From assembly GCF_001423295.1 (NCBI RefSeq), contig NZ_LMNG01000002.1, forward strand, positions 62,001 through 126,000: DNA of 64,000 nucleotides, in the 5' to 3' direction. A model generated the notes under the pieces. The model saw only the letters and a list, made by a program, of their open reading frames with translations, had not been told where the DNA came from and made no database searches. The position numbers and the translations under genes are program-made. The stretch comes from Methylobacterium sp. Leaf112 (GTDB lineage: Bacteria > Pseudomonadota > Alphaproteobacteria > Rhizobiales > Beijerinckiaceae). Shown here piece after piece: positions 44,463-54,731 of the stretch. Numbering within the stretch: the first letter of the stretch is position 1; every line of letters begins with the position of its first letter.

Positions 44463-45809
44463 TCACAGGTGCCACAGGCCGTCGAAGGCCGTTCCGAGGG
44501 ACAGCCCCGCGCGCAGAGCGGTCAGCATCAACAGCGTTGCGAGGAGCACAGCGGTGGCGAGAAGATCCTGCGCGCCGAAGCTGACGCGCGTTCGGACCTG
44601 AGCGACGAGGAGTACCGCGTAACGGACCGCGTCGGCGGTCACCAGGATGAGGATCGCTCCGAGCATGCCGCCGGCCGTGAAGGCGAGCGGCAAGCCGATC
44701 ACCAGATAGGCGAGCTTCACGCTGCTCGCAGCGGTGCCGTATTGCGGTTTGCCGCGTCCGATCAGAACGTATTCGTTCGTGGTGCAAAGCACCGTTGCCC
44801 AGGTGCCGAGCAGCAGCAGCGGTAGCATGGCGGCCGCGAGCGCGTAACGCGTGTCGTAGATCGCCCGGATGGCGAAATCGCCGCCCGCCGCCGCGGCCCC
44901 GATCCCAACCGCCGCGGCGAGCAGGAAACAGAGGCGGATCGAGCCGATCTCCCGTCGCAGCCGCGCGGGTGGCATCTCTCCGGCCGCGGACACCAGGGGA
45001 AAGACGAGGGAGTGGCCGAGCCGTCCGGCGAGGAGCGCCGGCAATTCGGCCATGGTGCGGGCGATGCCGTAGATGCCGAGCAGCGCCAGGGGTGCGACGC
45101 TGCCGAGATACAGACGATCGAAGTTGAGACTGAAGAACCCGAGCATCGACCAGAGGAAGATCCACTTCCCGAACGAGAAGATCTCGCCCACATGACGTCG
45201 GTCGAGCATTGGGCGGTTGCCGCCCTCGGGGAGCAGAAAGCTGCCACCGACGCGCAGCAGCGCGCTCAACAGGTTTCCGAGCAAGATCGACCAGATCGTC
45301 GGGCTCCAATAGACCAAGAGCAGCATCAAGGCGGTGCCGATGGTATCCTGGAAGAAATCGAACAGGGTGAGGGTCTGAACGCGCAAGCGTTTTTGCAGGA
45401 GAAACTGCGAGGTCGAGGTCATACCGAGGACCGCCAGGGTGAGCGCCCCGAACTGGATGGCGGCCGCCGGCACGCCGTAGAGCTCGGCGAGCGGGCCCGC
45501 GAAGGCGCAGCACAGCCCGCACAGCAACAGCCCGCGCAGCACCTGCAGGGTCCAGACCGTGTTGTAGAAGGCCGGCTGATCACCGCGGGGATTGGTGACC
45601 ACGTTCTGACCGAGGCCGACGTCGGACAGGAGTTCGGCCCCCATCCGGATCGCCAGGATCACCACCACCATCCCGAAGATCTCCGGCGCGACGAGCCTTG
45701 ACAGCAGGACGTTGGAGGCGAAGCGCACGATCACGCTGACGCCGTAGATGCCGATGATCCACGCGCTGCCGCTGAGGATCGCGCCACGCGAGATCGTCAG
45801 TGTGCTCAT
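44463..45809 (-). CDS. Wzx-type polysaccharide flippase
   Basis: 448 residues with 12-14 membrane helices, oligosaccharide/polysaccharide flippase family (MATE-like). Opening TISRGAILSGSAWIIGIYGV, then RLVAPEIFGMVVVILAIRMG, LSDVGLGQNVVTN and TSTSQFLLQKRLRVQTLTLF. It would move lipid-linked repeat units across the inner membrane for polymerisation. It is paired with the GT2 gene and divergent from the Wzy-like polymerase. Confidence 0.85.
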   Translation of the reverse strand: MSTLTISRGAILSGSAWIIGIYGVSVIVRFASNVLLSRLVAPEIFGMVVVILAIRMGAELLSDVGLGQNVVTNPRGDQPAFYNTVWTLQVLRGLLLCGLCCAFAGPLAELYGVPAAAIQFGALTLAVLGMTSTSQFLLQKRLRVQTLTLFDFFQDTIGTALMLLLVYWSPTIWSILLGNLLSALLRVGGSFLLPEGGNRPMLDRRHVGEIFSFGKWIFLWSMLGFFSLNFDRLYLGSVAPLALLGIYGIARTMAELPALLAGRLGHSLVFPLVSAAGEMPPARLRREIGSIRLCFLLAAAVGIGAAAAGGDFAIRAIYDTRYALAAAMLPLLLLGTWATVLCTTNEYVLIGRGKPQYGTAASSVKLAYLVIGLPLAFTAGGMLGAILILVTADAVRYAVLLVAQVRTRVSFGAQDLLATAVLLATLLMLTALRAGLSLGTAFDGLWHL

Positions 45810-46108
45810 CGGGTACGCTCCTGGAACAAGTCACTCGCCGGAAATCAGACAGAACGGCCGGCCGGCCGGGATCACGCGTGCCGAGGGATCACGTGTCGCC
45901 CTGCCCGCCTGATCCGTTCGCCAGCCGGCCTCGGCCGCTGCGGCGGTCAGCCTAGAAGGGGTCCGGCGCCCGCGAACGCCGCCATTCGCAGGACGGCTTC
46001 TCCGAACCCGCGCCGAAGGGCGTAGGGCCTACCGACCTCGGGTGAGCCGGCTCCTCAGAACGACGCAGGCACGCCCCGTGAGCGTGGGCCGCTATCGTCG
46101 CGTCACGA

Positions 46109-47518
46109 ATGTCAGGCATTCGATGGCATGAACGGGAACGAGCGACCGTGGTGAAAGAGCTGATCCTCGCCACCGGCCTCGGCATGATGGTGCCGTTCGC
46201 CGTCTGGGTCCGCGGCGGTGCTGTGCTCGGCAAGCGGCTGTGGATTCTGATGGGCCTGCTGCCGTTCCTGCAGCCGGGGCTGCCACAGCTCGATTTCGCA
46301 GTGCTGAGCTGGGGGGCGGACTGGCCCGGCCTCGTCAGCGGAATCGAGGTCAGCGCCTTCGATCTCCTCGGTCTGGCGATCTATGTCGGGCTTGCGCGGC
46401 CGCCCTTGCGCTCGCCCTTCTCGATCATTCTGGCGCTCTACCTCGTCGCCGTCCTGCTCTCGATCGGCCAGGCGGCGGAGCCCACGGCGGCCTTCTTCTA
46501 CTTCTGGCAGATCTGCCGCGCCGCGCTCTTGCTCATCGTCGTGGCACGGGCGAGCACCGATCCGAAGGTGGCGGGCAACCTGCTGACCGGGATGGCGCTC
46601 GGCGTCGTCCTCGAATGCGCCCTCACGGCCTACCAACGCTTCGGCCTCGGCATCGTGCAAACCAGCGGAACCTTCGCTCACCAGAACACCCTGGGCCTCG
46701 TCCTCCACCTCGCGGTGCTGCCTCAAGTCGCGCTCCTGCTCGCCGGCCGTCGAAGCTGGGCCACCATCCTGGTACCGCTTACCGGCATGGCGACCGTGGT
46801 GCTCACGACGTCGCGGGCCGCGCTGCTCTACGCGGCTCTCGGCCTCGTGCTGATCTACGTGCTGTCGAGCCTGCGCCATCTGACCCTGCGCAAGGGCTTG
46901 CTCGGCATCGCCGGCTGCTGCGTCGCCCTGAGCTTCGCACCGCTCGCCGTCACCTCGTTCGAGAAGCGCTTCGAACGCGATCCCCTACGCGAGGAGGAAT
47001 ACGACGAGCGGGCGGCCTTCGAGCGGGCAGCGACCGCCATCCTGCTCGGCAACCCGCTCGGAGTTGGCGCGAACCACTACGTCTATGTCGCCAAGAACTT
47101 CGGCTACTCGGAACGCGCCGGCGTCATCGCCAACGAGGGCAACCGGAACAACCTCGTCCACAACGCCTACCTGTTGGCCGCCTCCGAGACCGGCTGGTTC
47201 GGCCTCGTCGCCTTCGTGCTTCTGCTGGGCTACCCTCTCGTCACCACCTTCCGGATCGGTTGGCCGAGCCGAGCCGGCCCGGAGGGCGATCTGCTCATCG
47301 GCCTCGGCGTCGGCCTCCTGATGGTCTGTCTTCACTCGACCCTCGAATACATCCTGCTGTTGCGCGATAGTCTGTACCTCCTCGCGGTGGCGATCGGACT
47401 GATCCTCGGCGTGGCCTATCAAGTGCAAGTGCGGGCACACATGCCGGCGTCGATGCCGGCGTCCATGCGATCCTTGTCGCCAAGGCCCGAACGCAAGGCG
47501 CTCCGGCCCGCGACGTAA
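46109..47518 (+). CDS. O-antigen ligase/Wzy-like polysaccharide polymerase
   Basis: 469 residues with about 11 membrane helices. The Wzy_C/O-antigen ligase region shows the large periplasmic loop LLGNPLGVGANHYVYVAKNF with the following NEGNRNNLVHNAYLLAASET, where the H-N-x-Y/F-L motif is diagnostic. It joins repeat units into an exopolysaccharide at the periplasmic face. GTG codons near 46148 are alternative starts that would remove 13-14 residues. The 299-base region before it holds the divergent promoters and no gene. Confidence 0.85.
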   Translation: MSGIRWHERERATVVKELILATGLGMMVPFAVWVRGGAVLGKRLWILMGLLPFLQPGLPQLDFAVLSWGADWPGLVSGIEVSAFDLLGLAIYVGLARPPLRSPFSIILALYLVAVLLSIGQAAEPTAAFFYFWQICRAALLLIVVARASTDPKVAGNLLTGMALGVVLECALTAYQRFGLGIVQTSGTFAHQNTLGLVLHLAVLPQVALLLAGRRSWATILVPLTGMATVVLTTSRAALLYAALGLVLIYVLSSLRHLTLRKGLLGIAGCCVALSFAPLAVTSFEKRFERDPLREEEYDERAAFERAATAILLGNPLGVGANHYVYVAKNFGYSERAGVIANEGNRNNLVHNAYLLAASETGWFGLVAFVLLLGYPLVTTFRIGWPSRAGPEGDLLIGLGVGLLMVCLHSTLEYILLLRDSLYLLAVAIGLILGVAYQVQVRAHMPASMPASMRSLSPRPERKALRPAT

Positions 47519-47736
47519 CCCGTGCGACACGAGGGGAGCAGGGATTACTTCGCTTCCGGTTCGGCTGAGCAGGGCAGGAGCGCTCGGCGGTCGCGGCGAG
47601 GGCTCGACCGGACCACCGGCCATCGTACCACTTCGGGACGAGGCCATGCGGGCACCGCGTACAAAGAAGGTGTTGTGCCGATCCTTACGCGTTCCTAGCG
47701 TCGTCGGGCCGATCTCCACCGGCAGGCGAACCGCAG

Positions 47737-49095
47737 ATGTCCCACCGATCGGATTCCACGATTCTCGCACGAGACCCGCTCGCCGTCGCAGCGCGATCGC
47801 ACACGAACGGCGACGGAGGTTTCGGTACGCACGGCGAAGCGATCGCCCTCCCGGCCTCCGACCCGGTCCCGGACAGCGTGCTTCTCGTCACCCACGTGCC
47901 GTTGCGGCGGATCGGGGGGCGGCTGTGCCTCGACGATCAGACCTGCGCGGGCCTCGATCGCTGGGGCGAGAACTTCGCTCGGATCACCTATACGGGCATC
48001 GACGCGGGCGCGGGTCCGCCCGCCGTTGGTGAGGCTTCCACCGTCTGGCGTCCGGTCGACGATCTCGCCTGCGCGGATCGCCTGTCCGTCGGCGCCCTGC
48101 CGGAGGCCTACCGCGTCGCGACGTTCGCGGCGCGGTACGCCTCGACGCGCCGCCGCTTGACGGACCTCGTGCGGAGAAGCCGCTATCTCTGCTACACCCT
48201 CGGCTCACTCGCCGGAGACTGGGGCGGCGTCGCCGCCCTCGAATCGATCCGCCGACGGCGGCCCTACGCCGTCTGGTTCGACCGGGTCGAGCACGAGGTG
48301 ATCCGCCGGACAGGGACGGATGCACCGCTCCGCAGACGCATGAAGAACGCGCTCACGCTGCCACTGATGGTACGCTACCATCAGCACCTGATCGCGCGCA
48401 GCCATCTCGGCCTGTTCCAGGGGCAGGATACGTTCCGGACCTACGCCCCCCATGCGCGGAACCCGTTCTGTGTCTACGACACCCACACCACCCGCGACGA
48501 CCTCGTCACGGAGACCGCGCTCGCGGACAAATGCCGCGCTCTCCTGAAGGGCGAGCCGCTGAAGATCGTCTATGTCGGCAGGGCCGACGCCATGAAGGGG
48601 CCGCTCGACTGGCTGGACGCGCTCCATCGGGCTCGGCAGAGCGGGATGCGGTTCACGGCGACCTGGTGGGGCGATGGCCCCCTGCGCGAGACCATGCAGG
48701 CACGGGCGGGCGAACTCGGCCTCGCCGATTGTGTGGCGCTGCCCGGCTTCGAGGGTGATCGCCAGAAGCTTCTGGCTGCCATGCGCGCGGCCCACCTGTT
48801 CCTGTTCTGCCATCGCACGCCCGAATCCCCGCGATGTCTCATCGAGTCCCTCGTCTGCGGCACGCCGCTCATCGGCTACGGCAGTCCCTACTCGGAGGAC
48901 CTGATAGGCCAGGACGGAGGAGGGCGCCTCGTTCTGATGGACGATGGGAATGCGTTGGTTTCCGGGCTCACGGACCTCGACCGCGACCGCGCGGGTCTCG
49001 CGGGCCTGATACGGGCCGCGGCCCGCACCGGCACGCGGTTCGACGAGGATACGGTCTATCGCACCCGCGCCGAACTCCTGCGGCGGTATCTCTGA
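47737..49095 (+). CDS. Family 4 glycosyltransferase
   Basis: 452 residues, GT-B fold. The C-terminal nucleotide-sugar domain is clear: KIVYVGRADAMKGPLDWLDA, ATWWGDGPLRETMQAR, CVALPGFEGDRQKLLAAMRA and a donor-binding HRTPESPRCLIESLVCGTPL. The N-terminal 45 residues are polar and poorly conserved, so the true start may be later. It assembles the repeat unit; linkage unknown. Four bases separate its stop from the next open frame, though the GH9 start is placed further on. Confidence 0.82.
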   Translation: MSHRSDSTILARDPLAVAARSHTNGDGGFGTHGEAIALPASDPVPDSVLLVTHVPLRRIGGRLCLDDQTCAGLDRWGENFARITYTGIDAGAGPPAVGEASTVWRPVDDLACADRLSVGALPEAYRVATFAARYASTRRRLTDLVRRSRYLCYTLGSLAGDWGGVAALESIRRRRPYAVWFDRVEHEVIRRTGTDAPLRRRMKNALTLPLMVRYHQHLIARSHLGLFQGQDTFRTYAPHARNPFCVYDTHTTRDDLVTETALADKCRALLKGEPLKIVYVGRADAMKGPLDWLDALHRARQSGMRFTATWWGDGPLRETMQARAGELGLADCVALPGFEGDRQKLLAAMRAAHLFLFCHRTPESPRCLIESLVCGTPLIGYGSPYSEDLIGQDGGGRLVLMDDGNALVSGLTDLDRDRAGLAGLIRAAARTGTRFDEDTVYRTRAELLRRYL

Positions 49096-49182
49096 ACCGT
49101 GCCCGGCCGCGTCGTCCTCGCGCGAGTCACCCGCGCTCGATACTGGATTGGCCGGAACATCGGCTCGGGTTCCGGATGGCCG

Positions 49183-51972
49183 ATGAAAGTGGGTAGCGCA
49201 CGACTCACCCGCTCGATCCTCGCCAGCCTGCTCCTCGCGGCGGCCCCGAGCGTTCAACCCGCCCGGACCGAACCGGCTCCCGGCCTGGTGAGCGTTCAGG
49301 AGATCACGGTCGCCACCCCGGACATCCTGGCGGTGGAGGTGCGCGACCCGCCATTCGTGCCGGGCCGCATCCTCGCCCTCGATGCGCCCCGATCCGAGGC
49401 GCCCGGCACCTGGGTCCGGCACGGGGACGCGTGGGCCCAGGTGATCGGCCCCAAGCGCGACCACCTGCGTTCGAGCGACGCGCCGCCGGGTCATCACCTC
49501 GATCGAGGGGCGATCGACGCCGCTGCGGGCTACGGCCGGATCGGCGGCCGCCGGGTGGTGGCCGTCTACCGCAAATCGATGCCCTACGAATCGGGGATCT
49601 TTTACGATGAGGGCGGCGCGACCCGGACGGGCGCGAGCTTCCGCCATCAGATCTATCTCAAGCTCGACGGCCCGGTTCCGCGCGGAACCCACACCCTCGC
49701 GTGGCCCGGCAACCTGCTGCCACCGACGGCCTTCACCTACGACGACCGCACCACCCGGGCCCTCGCCCTACGTGGCACCCAACTCGGGCACGCCCCGGCC
49801 GACATCGCCAAGACCGCCTACCTCGCCCTCTGGCTGCCGGGTGGCCCCGACCTGGGGGCCGTGGATTTTCGCCGCTACGGAGTGAAGCGCTTCGCAATCC
49901 TGGATGAGAATGGCGCGGCGGCCTTCTCCGGCGACATCGGCCTGCGGGCCACACCCGACACACCGGAGCCCACCAACGGCCTGCCCAAACCCTTGGCCGA
50001 CAGCGTGGACGCCGACGGCCTCCGTCGACCCATCGGCACGTTCCGGGCCCGCGACGGACAGGTCTCGGCCCAAGCCCATGGCTTGCGGGACGGCCAGCGG
50101 ATCGCCCTCGAAGGACTCGGCGGCGACCGGATTCCGATCTTCGCCACGGTGGCGCAGCCGACCCCGGACGGCTTCGTGGCGGCAAGGCCGGACCGACCGC
50201 TCCCGGTCTCCGACCGCACCGGCGGCACCGTCGCGCCAGCCCATGCGGCGAACCGCGCCGGCACGTTCGTGTTCGAACTCGACTACTCGGCCTGGCAGCC
50301 GAAGCGCCCCGGCCGCTACCGCCTCTGGATCCCCGGGCTCGGTGTTTCCGATCCCTTCCCGGTCGGAGACGAGGTCTGGCTCGGCGCGGCGCGGGTCGCG
50401 ATCGGGGGGTTGTACAATCACCGCAGCGGGATCGCCCTCGACGGACGCTTCGGCTATCGCCGCCCCGCCGCCTTCCGGCCGACGCCCGAGGCCCCGGTCC
50501 GCCGGAGCCGGATGCCGCTTGCCTGGTCCACGGAGGGACTGGACGGGTTCGCCTCGTCGGAGGTGGGGGCCGAGCCGGCATGGCTCACCGGGGGGAATGC
50601 CCCGTCGAACGTCTGGGGCGGCTACATGGATGCGGGCGATTGGGACCGCCGGATCCAGCACGTCGATGTGGCGACGCTCCTCCTCGAGGTGTTCGAGGGC
50701 CTTCCGCCACACCTCCGGACCACCGATTTCGGCCTGCCCCGTTCGAGCGAGGTGCTGGACGATCCGATCTACGCCACCGCCGACGCCCTGCCCAATCTCC
50801 TGCACGAGCCGATCTGGCTCCTCGACTTCTTCCGCCGTCTCCAGGGGCCGGACGGCGGCGTGAGCGGCGGCATCGAGAGTGCCCGCTACCCGCTCCTCGG
50901 CGAGCCGAGCTTTCTCGAACACCACCGGGTCTTCGCCTACGCCCCCGATCCCCTCGCCACCTACCGTTACGCCGGCGCGGCCGCCGGCCTCGCGCGGGTC
51001 CTGCGCGAGGCCGGGCAGGCCGCGTTGGCGGAGTTGTTCCGCGAAAGCGCATTGCGGGCGTGGCGCTGGGCCGAGGCCGGTTTCAACGACCCCGACACGG
51101 CCTATGCGGATGCCCTCGCGGTGGCACGGCGCACCGACCTGTTCGCGGCGGTGCCCTGGGAAACACGCCGGGCGACGCTGCAGCGGCTGACGGGGGAATT
51201 CCGCGTCGCCGCCGCCGCGGCCCTGTTCCGGCTGGGCGAGGGACGGGCGTTCGGGCAGCTCTTCGAGGAGGCCTGGAGCACGGGGTTCGGGATCGCCGAG
51301 CGCCGGGCGGATGCGGCCTGGGATTACGCCCGGGCCGCGCAGGCCGAACCCGAGATCCGCACACGGATCGACGTAGGCCTGGTCCGCGAGGCGACCGGGT
51401 TCGCGGCCGTTCAGCGCGGCGGGACCTATCCCAGCATGAAGCACCCCTATGCGCCCGCGGGCTGGGGCCAGGGCACCGCGCCGGGCGAAGGAATGACCCG
51501 CCTGTTCCTCCGCGCTCACCGGTTGAGCGGGAACCCCGAGCTGCTAGGATTGATGATGCAGACCGCGCAAGGGCTGCTCGGCACCAACCAGCTGGGCTTG
51601 AGCCTGACGACGGGAATCGGGGTCCGGCAGGTCCGGCATCCGCTTCACGAGGACCATCGTGCCATGGGCGTGCCGGTGCCATCCGGCATCACGATCTACG
51701 GGTTCGGGCCTCAATCGGCCTTCTCTCCGGAATGGCTGTTCGGTCCGGCCTGGGCTATCTTCCCGGAGGGCGATTCGACCGCGCCGGCCCATCGGCGCAT
51801 TCATCCCGCCCGCTTCGCGATGCCCTATTTCGAATACCTGATCGAACACCCCGGGATGGTGATGCAGCAGGAATACACCGTACAACAAACCATCGTCACC
51901 ACCGCTGCGCTGTGGCTCCATCTCGCGGCGCAGGCCAAGCTCGCGACACAGGCCCGGAGCCCGGCTCGATGA
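49183..51972 (+). CDS. Exported glycoside hydrolase family 9 (endoglucanase-like)
   Basis: 929 residues from the ATG at 49183, which begins a signal peptide (LTRSILASLLLAAAPSVQPA); a GTG at 49099 would place 28 residues before it. An Ig-like N-terminal cellulase domain precedes the (alpha/alpha)6 barrel. The barrel opens with GGYMDAGDWDRRIQHV (Asp483 and Asp486 are the expected base pair) and ends with GITIYGFGPQSAFSPEWL. GH9 enzymes cut beta-1,4-glucans. Inside a Wzx/Wzy-type locus it probably trims the nascent exopolysaccharide, which therefore may contain beta-1,4-glucose. That is inference. Confidence 0.85.
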   Translation: MKVGSARLTRSILASLLLAAAPSVQPARTEPAPGLVSVQEITVATPDILAVEVRDPPFVPGRILALDAPRSEAPGTWVRHGDAWAQVIGPKRDHLRSSDAPPGHHLDRGAIDAAAGYGRIGGRRVVAVYRKSMPYESGIFYDEGGATRTGASFRHQIYLKLDGPVPRGTHTLAWPGNLLPPTAFTYDDRTTRALALRGTQLGHAPADIAKTAYLALWLPGGPDLGAVDFRRYGVKRFAILDENGAAAFSGDIGLRATPDTPEPTNGLPKPLADSVDADGLRRPIGTFRARDGQVSAQAHGLRDGQRIALEGLGGDRIPIFATVAQPTPDGFVAARPDRPLPVSDRTGGTVAPAHAANRAGTFVFELDYSAWQPKRPGRYRLWIPGLGVSDPFPVGDEVWLGAARVAIGGLYNHRSGIALDGRFGYRRPAAFRPTPEAPVRRSRMPLAWSTEGLDGFASSEVGAEPAWLTGGNAPSNVWGGYMDAGDWDRRIQHVDVATLLLEVFEGLPPHLRTTDFGLPRSSEVLDDPIYATADALPNLLHEPIWLLDFFRRLQGPDGGVSGGIESARYPLLGEPSFLEHHRVFAYAPDPLATYRYAGAAAGLARVLREAGQAALAELFRESALRAWRWAEAGFNDPDTAYADALAVARRTDLFAAVPWETRRATLQRLTGEFRVAAAAALFRLGEGRAFGQLFEEAWSTGFGIAERRADAAWDYARAAQAEPEIRTRIDVGLVREATGFAAVQRGGTYPSMKHPYAPAGWGQGTAPGEGMTRLFLRAHRLSGNPELLGLMMQTAQGLLGTNQLGLSLTTGIGVRQVRHPLHEDHRAMGVPVPSGITIYGFGPQSAFSPEWLFGPAWAIFPEGDSTAPAHRRIHPARFAMPYFEYLIEHPGMVMQQEYTVQQTIVTTAALWLHLAAQAKLATQARSPAR

Positions 51973-52232
51973 CGCGCGCCTCCGATTCCAGCCGTCGGCC
52001 CATGGCCGACCCCGGTACGGCGGCGGGCGCGAAACTGCGGCTGTACTTCGACCTGACCGATGGCCAGACCATCCTGCGCGACGAGGAGGGCGTCGAGGTC
52101 ACCGATCTCGACCATGCCCTCGCGGAAGCCGACGCGGTACTGGGGGAGCTGCACGGTTACGAGGTCGGCTGGTCGCTGGTGATCCGGGACCAGGCCGGCG
52201 CGGTCCTCGCGCAGCTCCCGGTTCGACCCTGA
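51969..52232 (+). CDS. DUF6894-family small protein
   Basis: 87 residues with ATG overlapping the GH9 stop (ATGA). The DUF6894 pattern is visible: RLYFDLTDGQTILRDEEGVE followed by VTDLDHALAEADAVLGEL. These small soluble proteins are numerous in Methylobacterium; function unknown. The first 20 residues are polar and variable. It is probably co-translated with the glycanase. Confidence 0.72.
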   Translation: MTRASDSSRRPMADPGTAAGAKLRLYFDLTDGQTILRDEEGVEVTDLDHALAEADAVLGELHGYEVGWSLVIRDQAGAVLAQLPVRP

Positions 52233-52370
52233 GCTGCGGGGCGGCGCGTACCGTCGGCGGCCGTCGCGCGTGACATGGTCTGTCCCTGCGGTCCGCTTGG
52301 CGCGCGCCCAGGGGCAACCCGGAGGTTCGAGGCCCGCGAGGGGCTTCGACCCGAGCCCGCGTGATCGGGA

Positions 52371-53213
52371 TCAGTAGGCGTTCTGCGGAGCGAGCACCGC
52401 CCGGCAGGTCCGTACCATGATCCACAGATCGAGCCAGAAGCTCCAGCGCTCGATGTATTGCAGATCCAACGCGATCCGGCGGGCGAGTGCGTCCTCGGTC
52501 CGGGTCTCGCCGCGATAGCCGCAGACCTGAGCCCAGCCGGTGATGCCGGGCCTGACATGGTGGCGCAGGGCGTAATCGGCGACCCGGAGGGCGAAGTCCC
52601 GCTCCTGGTCGACCGCGTGCGGCCGCGGGCCGATCATCGACATGTCGCCTTTCAGCACGTTGAAGAGCTGCGGCAGCTCGTCGAGGCTGCTGCTGCGCAG
52701 GAAGCGACCGAGCGGCGTCACCCGCGGGTCGCCCCGCCGGGCCTGGACCACCGCCGTGCCGTTCTCCTGAACCGTCATCGTCCGGAACTTGTAGATCTCA
52801 AACGGGCGCCCGTGCAGGCCGCCGCGCGTCTGCCGGAACAGGACCGGCCCCTCCGAAGTGAAGCGGATCAGGAGTGCGACGGCGACGAGGAGGGGCGCCA
52901 GCAGGAAGACCAGCAGCGCCGCGACCATGAGGTCGAAGCCGCGCTTGAGCGCCAGATCGGTCTCGTCGAGCGGCGAGCGCGGCAGGGTGAGCCCGCACGC
53001 CTCGCCGGCCCCGGCGTCGAGCAGTGCGGCTTGTCCGGCACTGGCGGGAAGCGCGTCGAGGATGGCCGCCTCGAGCGCGACCATCGTGCCAACCGGCCGG
53101 TCGAGGCCTATCGCCTCGCCGGCGGCCGGAAGACCCATTTGCTCGGCCCCGAGCAGCCAGGGCTGCGCCAGCGATGCGATGCCCTGTGACGTTGCGGCAG
53201 CCTGCGCGCTCAT
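52371..53213 (-). CDS. Bacterial sugar transferase, ExoY-like priming enzyme
   Basis: 280 residues from ATG at 53213. A 90-residue variable N-terminus precedes the conserved core: KRGFDLMVAALLVFLLAPLL (membrane hairpin), GPVLFRQTRGGLHGRPFEIY, KFRTM, RVTPLGRFLRSSSLDELPQL and IGPRP, ending HVRPGITGWAQVCGYRGET. It transfers a sugar-1-phosphate to undecaprenyl phosphate, the first step of repeat-unit assembly, and is the short (ExoY/PglC-sized) rather than the WbaP form. The 192 bases beyond its start are AT-rich and contain its promoter. Confidence 0.9.
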   Translation of the reverse strand: MSAQAAATSQGIASLAQPWLLGAEQMGLPAAGEAIGLDRPVGTMVALEAAILDALPASAGQAALLDAGAGEACGLTLPRSPLDETDLALKRGFDLMVAALLVFLLAPLLVAVALLIRFTSEGPVLFRQTRGGLHGRPFEIYKFRTMTVQENGTAVVQARRGDPRVTPLGRFLRSSSLDELPQLFNVLKGDMSMIGPRPHAVDQERDFALRVADYALRHHVRPGITGWAQVCGYRGETRTEDALARRIALDLQYIERWSFWLDLWIMVRTCRAVLAPQNAY

Positions 53214-53405
53214 GACCGGCCTCGATGACAACGAATGGACGATGGACGTTGCGGGAACATAGAAAGCATTTCGAAATAAATAATCGTCTCACTTCTGAAT
53301 ATTAGACAGCTTGTTATTTATAATTTCAGACATCGCAGCTATATATATGAATACTTACTATCGAGGTGACATCGAATATTTCGATCGAAACCACAGACTC
53401 GGACG
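53214..53405. other. AT-rich promoter region upstream of the priming transferase
   Basis: This 192-base gap between two leftward genes is strikingly AT-rich for the window (53260-53400). No gene is present. It must serve as promoter for the sugar transferase. Confidence 0.4.
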
Positions 53406-54683
53406 TCAACCCTGATCAGCCAGTCCGGCCGACGATATGGTGCTCGCACCCGCGCGTTCGTCGGCGAAAGCGGGGCGACGGATTGCGCCGGCCTCATCGA
53501 ACAGCCGCCACAGGGTTCGGGCGAGGGCGCGGCGATCGTGCAAGCGCGCGACGCGCTCCCGTCCCACCGCACCCTTGGCGGCGAGTTCGTCGGGCGTCGC
53601 GAGGAGGGCCGCTTCCATCGCCTGCGTCAGCGCTTCGACGTCGCCGGGCGGGATCAGCCAGCCGCACCGCGCATCGAGCAGCTCCGGAATGCCGGCGACA
53701 TGGGTCGAGATGACCGGGCGACCGAGGGCGAAGGCCTCCATGATCACGACGGGCAGGCCTTCGGCGAAGCTTGGGAGCAGAAGGGCGCGACTCGCGGCGA
53801 CGAGGGAGCGTACCTCCGCGTTGCTCGCCCAGCCGTGCAGGATCACCCGGTCCGCGACGCCGTGGCGGCGGCAGGCCGCCTCGATCTCGGCCCGGCGATC
53901 GCCGTCGCCGACCAGGACGACCTTGAGGTCGGGGAAGCGTCCGCGCAGGGCCGCGACCGCCGCCGGAATCATCACCTGGCCCTTGGCGGCGCAGAGGCGT
54001 CCGACACAGACGAGGGTCTGGGTGTCGGTCCAGCGCGGGCGCACCGCCGCGAACTCCTCGAGGGCGAGCCCGCAGCGCGCCACACGGATCTTCGGACCGT
54101 CCTCCGGGCGGGCAAGTCCGATGAGGCGATCCTGGCAGTACCGCGAGATCGCCACCGCGAAGCGGGCCTGCGCGATCTTGTCGGAGAAGCCCAGCCGCTC
54201 CGGCTCTTCGAATTCGTCCGGGCCATGGGCGGTGAAGCTGTAGCTCGGCCCGCCCATGAGCCGCGCCAGCATCGCCACGGTGGTGGCATTCGTGGCGAAG
54301 TGCACGTGGATGTGGTCGATCCCCTCGGCCGCCGCGCGCTGGCGAAGGTAGGCCGCCTGCAGGAGGTAGGCGACCGGCCGCACCGGCCCGTTGCGAGCGG
54401 CGCGCGCGAGCGTCAGCCACGGTCCGAGGCTCCGGGCGAGGCCGCGCGGATTGCCCAGCATCTCGCGCACGGCCGCGCCCAGCAGACCACGCAGGTTGCG
54501 GGTGAGCAGGTAATGCGTCGCGGCCCGCTCGGCGCGATCGCGGGGATCGACCAGGGCCTGCGGCCAGGCACGCACGGCATAGCGCCGGATCCGGTGCCCG
54601 AGTCCCTCGATCGCCTCGATCTCCCTCCGGATGAAGGTCGTGCTCGGCAACGGATAGGTGTTCATCAGGTACGCGATCTTCAT
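53406..54683 (-). CDS. Family 4 glycosyltransferase (colanic-acid type)
   Basis: 425 residues from ATG at 54683 (MKIAYLMNTYPLPSTTFIRR). The opening with TFIRREIEAIEGLGHRI is typical of WcaL/AmsK-like GT4 enzymes. Middle HIHVHFATNATTVAMLARLM and YSFTAHGPDEFE; the C-terminal donor domain has LVCVGRLCAAKGQVMIPAAV, VGDGDRRAEIEAACR and LLPSFAEGLPVVIMEAFALG. It adds a sugar to the growing lipid-linked unit. It follows the WecB-type gene on the same strand by 48 bases. Confidence 0.87.
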   Translation of the reverse strand: MKIAYLMNTYPLPSTTFIRREIEAIEGLGHRIRRYAVRAWPQALVDPRDRAERAATHYLLTRNLRGLLGAAVREMLGNPRGLARSLGPWLTLARAARNGPVRPVAYLLQAAYLRQRAAAEGIDHIHVHFATNATTVAMLARLMGGPSYSFTAHGPDEFEEPERLGFSDKIAQARFAVAISRYCQDRLIGLARPEDGPKIRVARCGLALEEFAAVRPRWTDTQTLVCVGRLCAAKGQVMIPAAVAALRGRFPDLKVVLVGDGDRRAEIEAACRRHGVADRVILHGWASNAEVRSLVAASRALLLPSFAEGLPVVIMEAFALGRPVISTHVAGIPELLDARCGWLIPPGDVEALTQAMEAALLATPDELAAKGAVGRERVARLHDRRALARTLWRLFDEAGAIRRPAFADERAGASTISSAGLADQG

Positions 54684-54731
54684 CGCCGGCACGTCCTTCG
54701 ATCCGTGGTTCCGATGGGGAGCGTCGGGTGC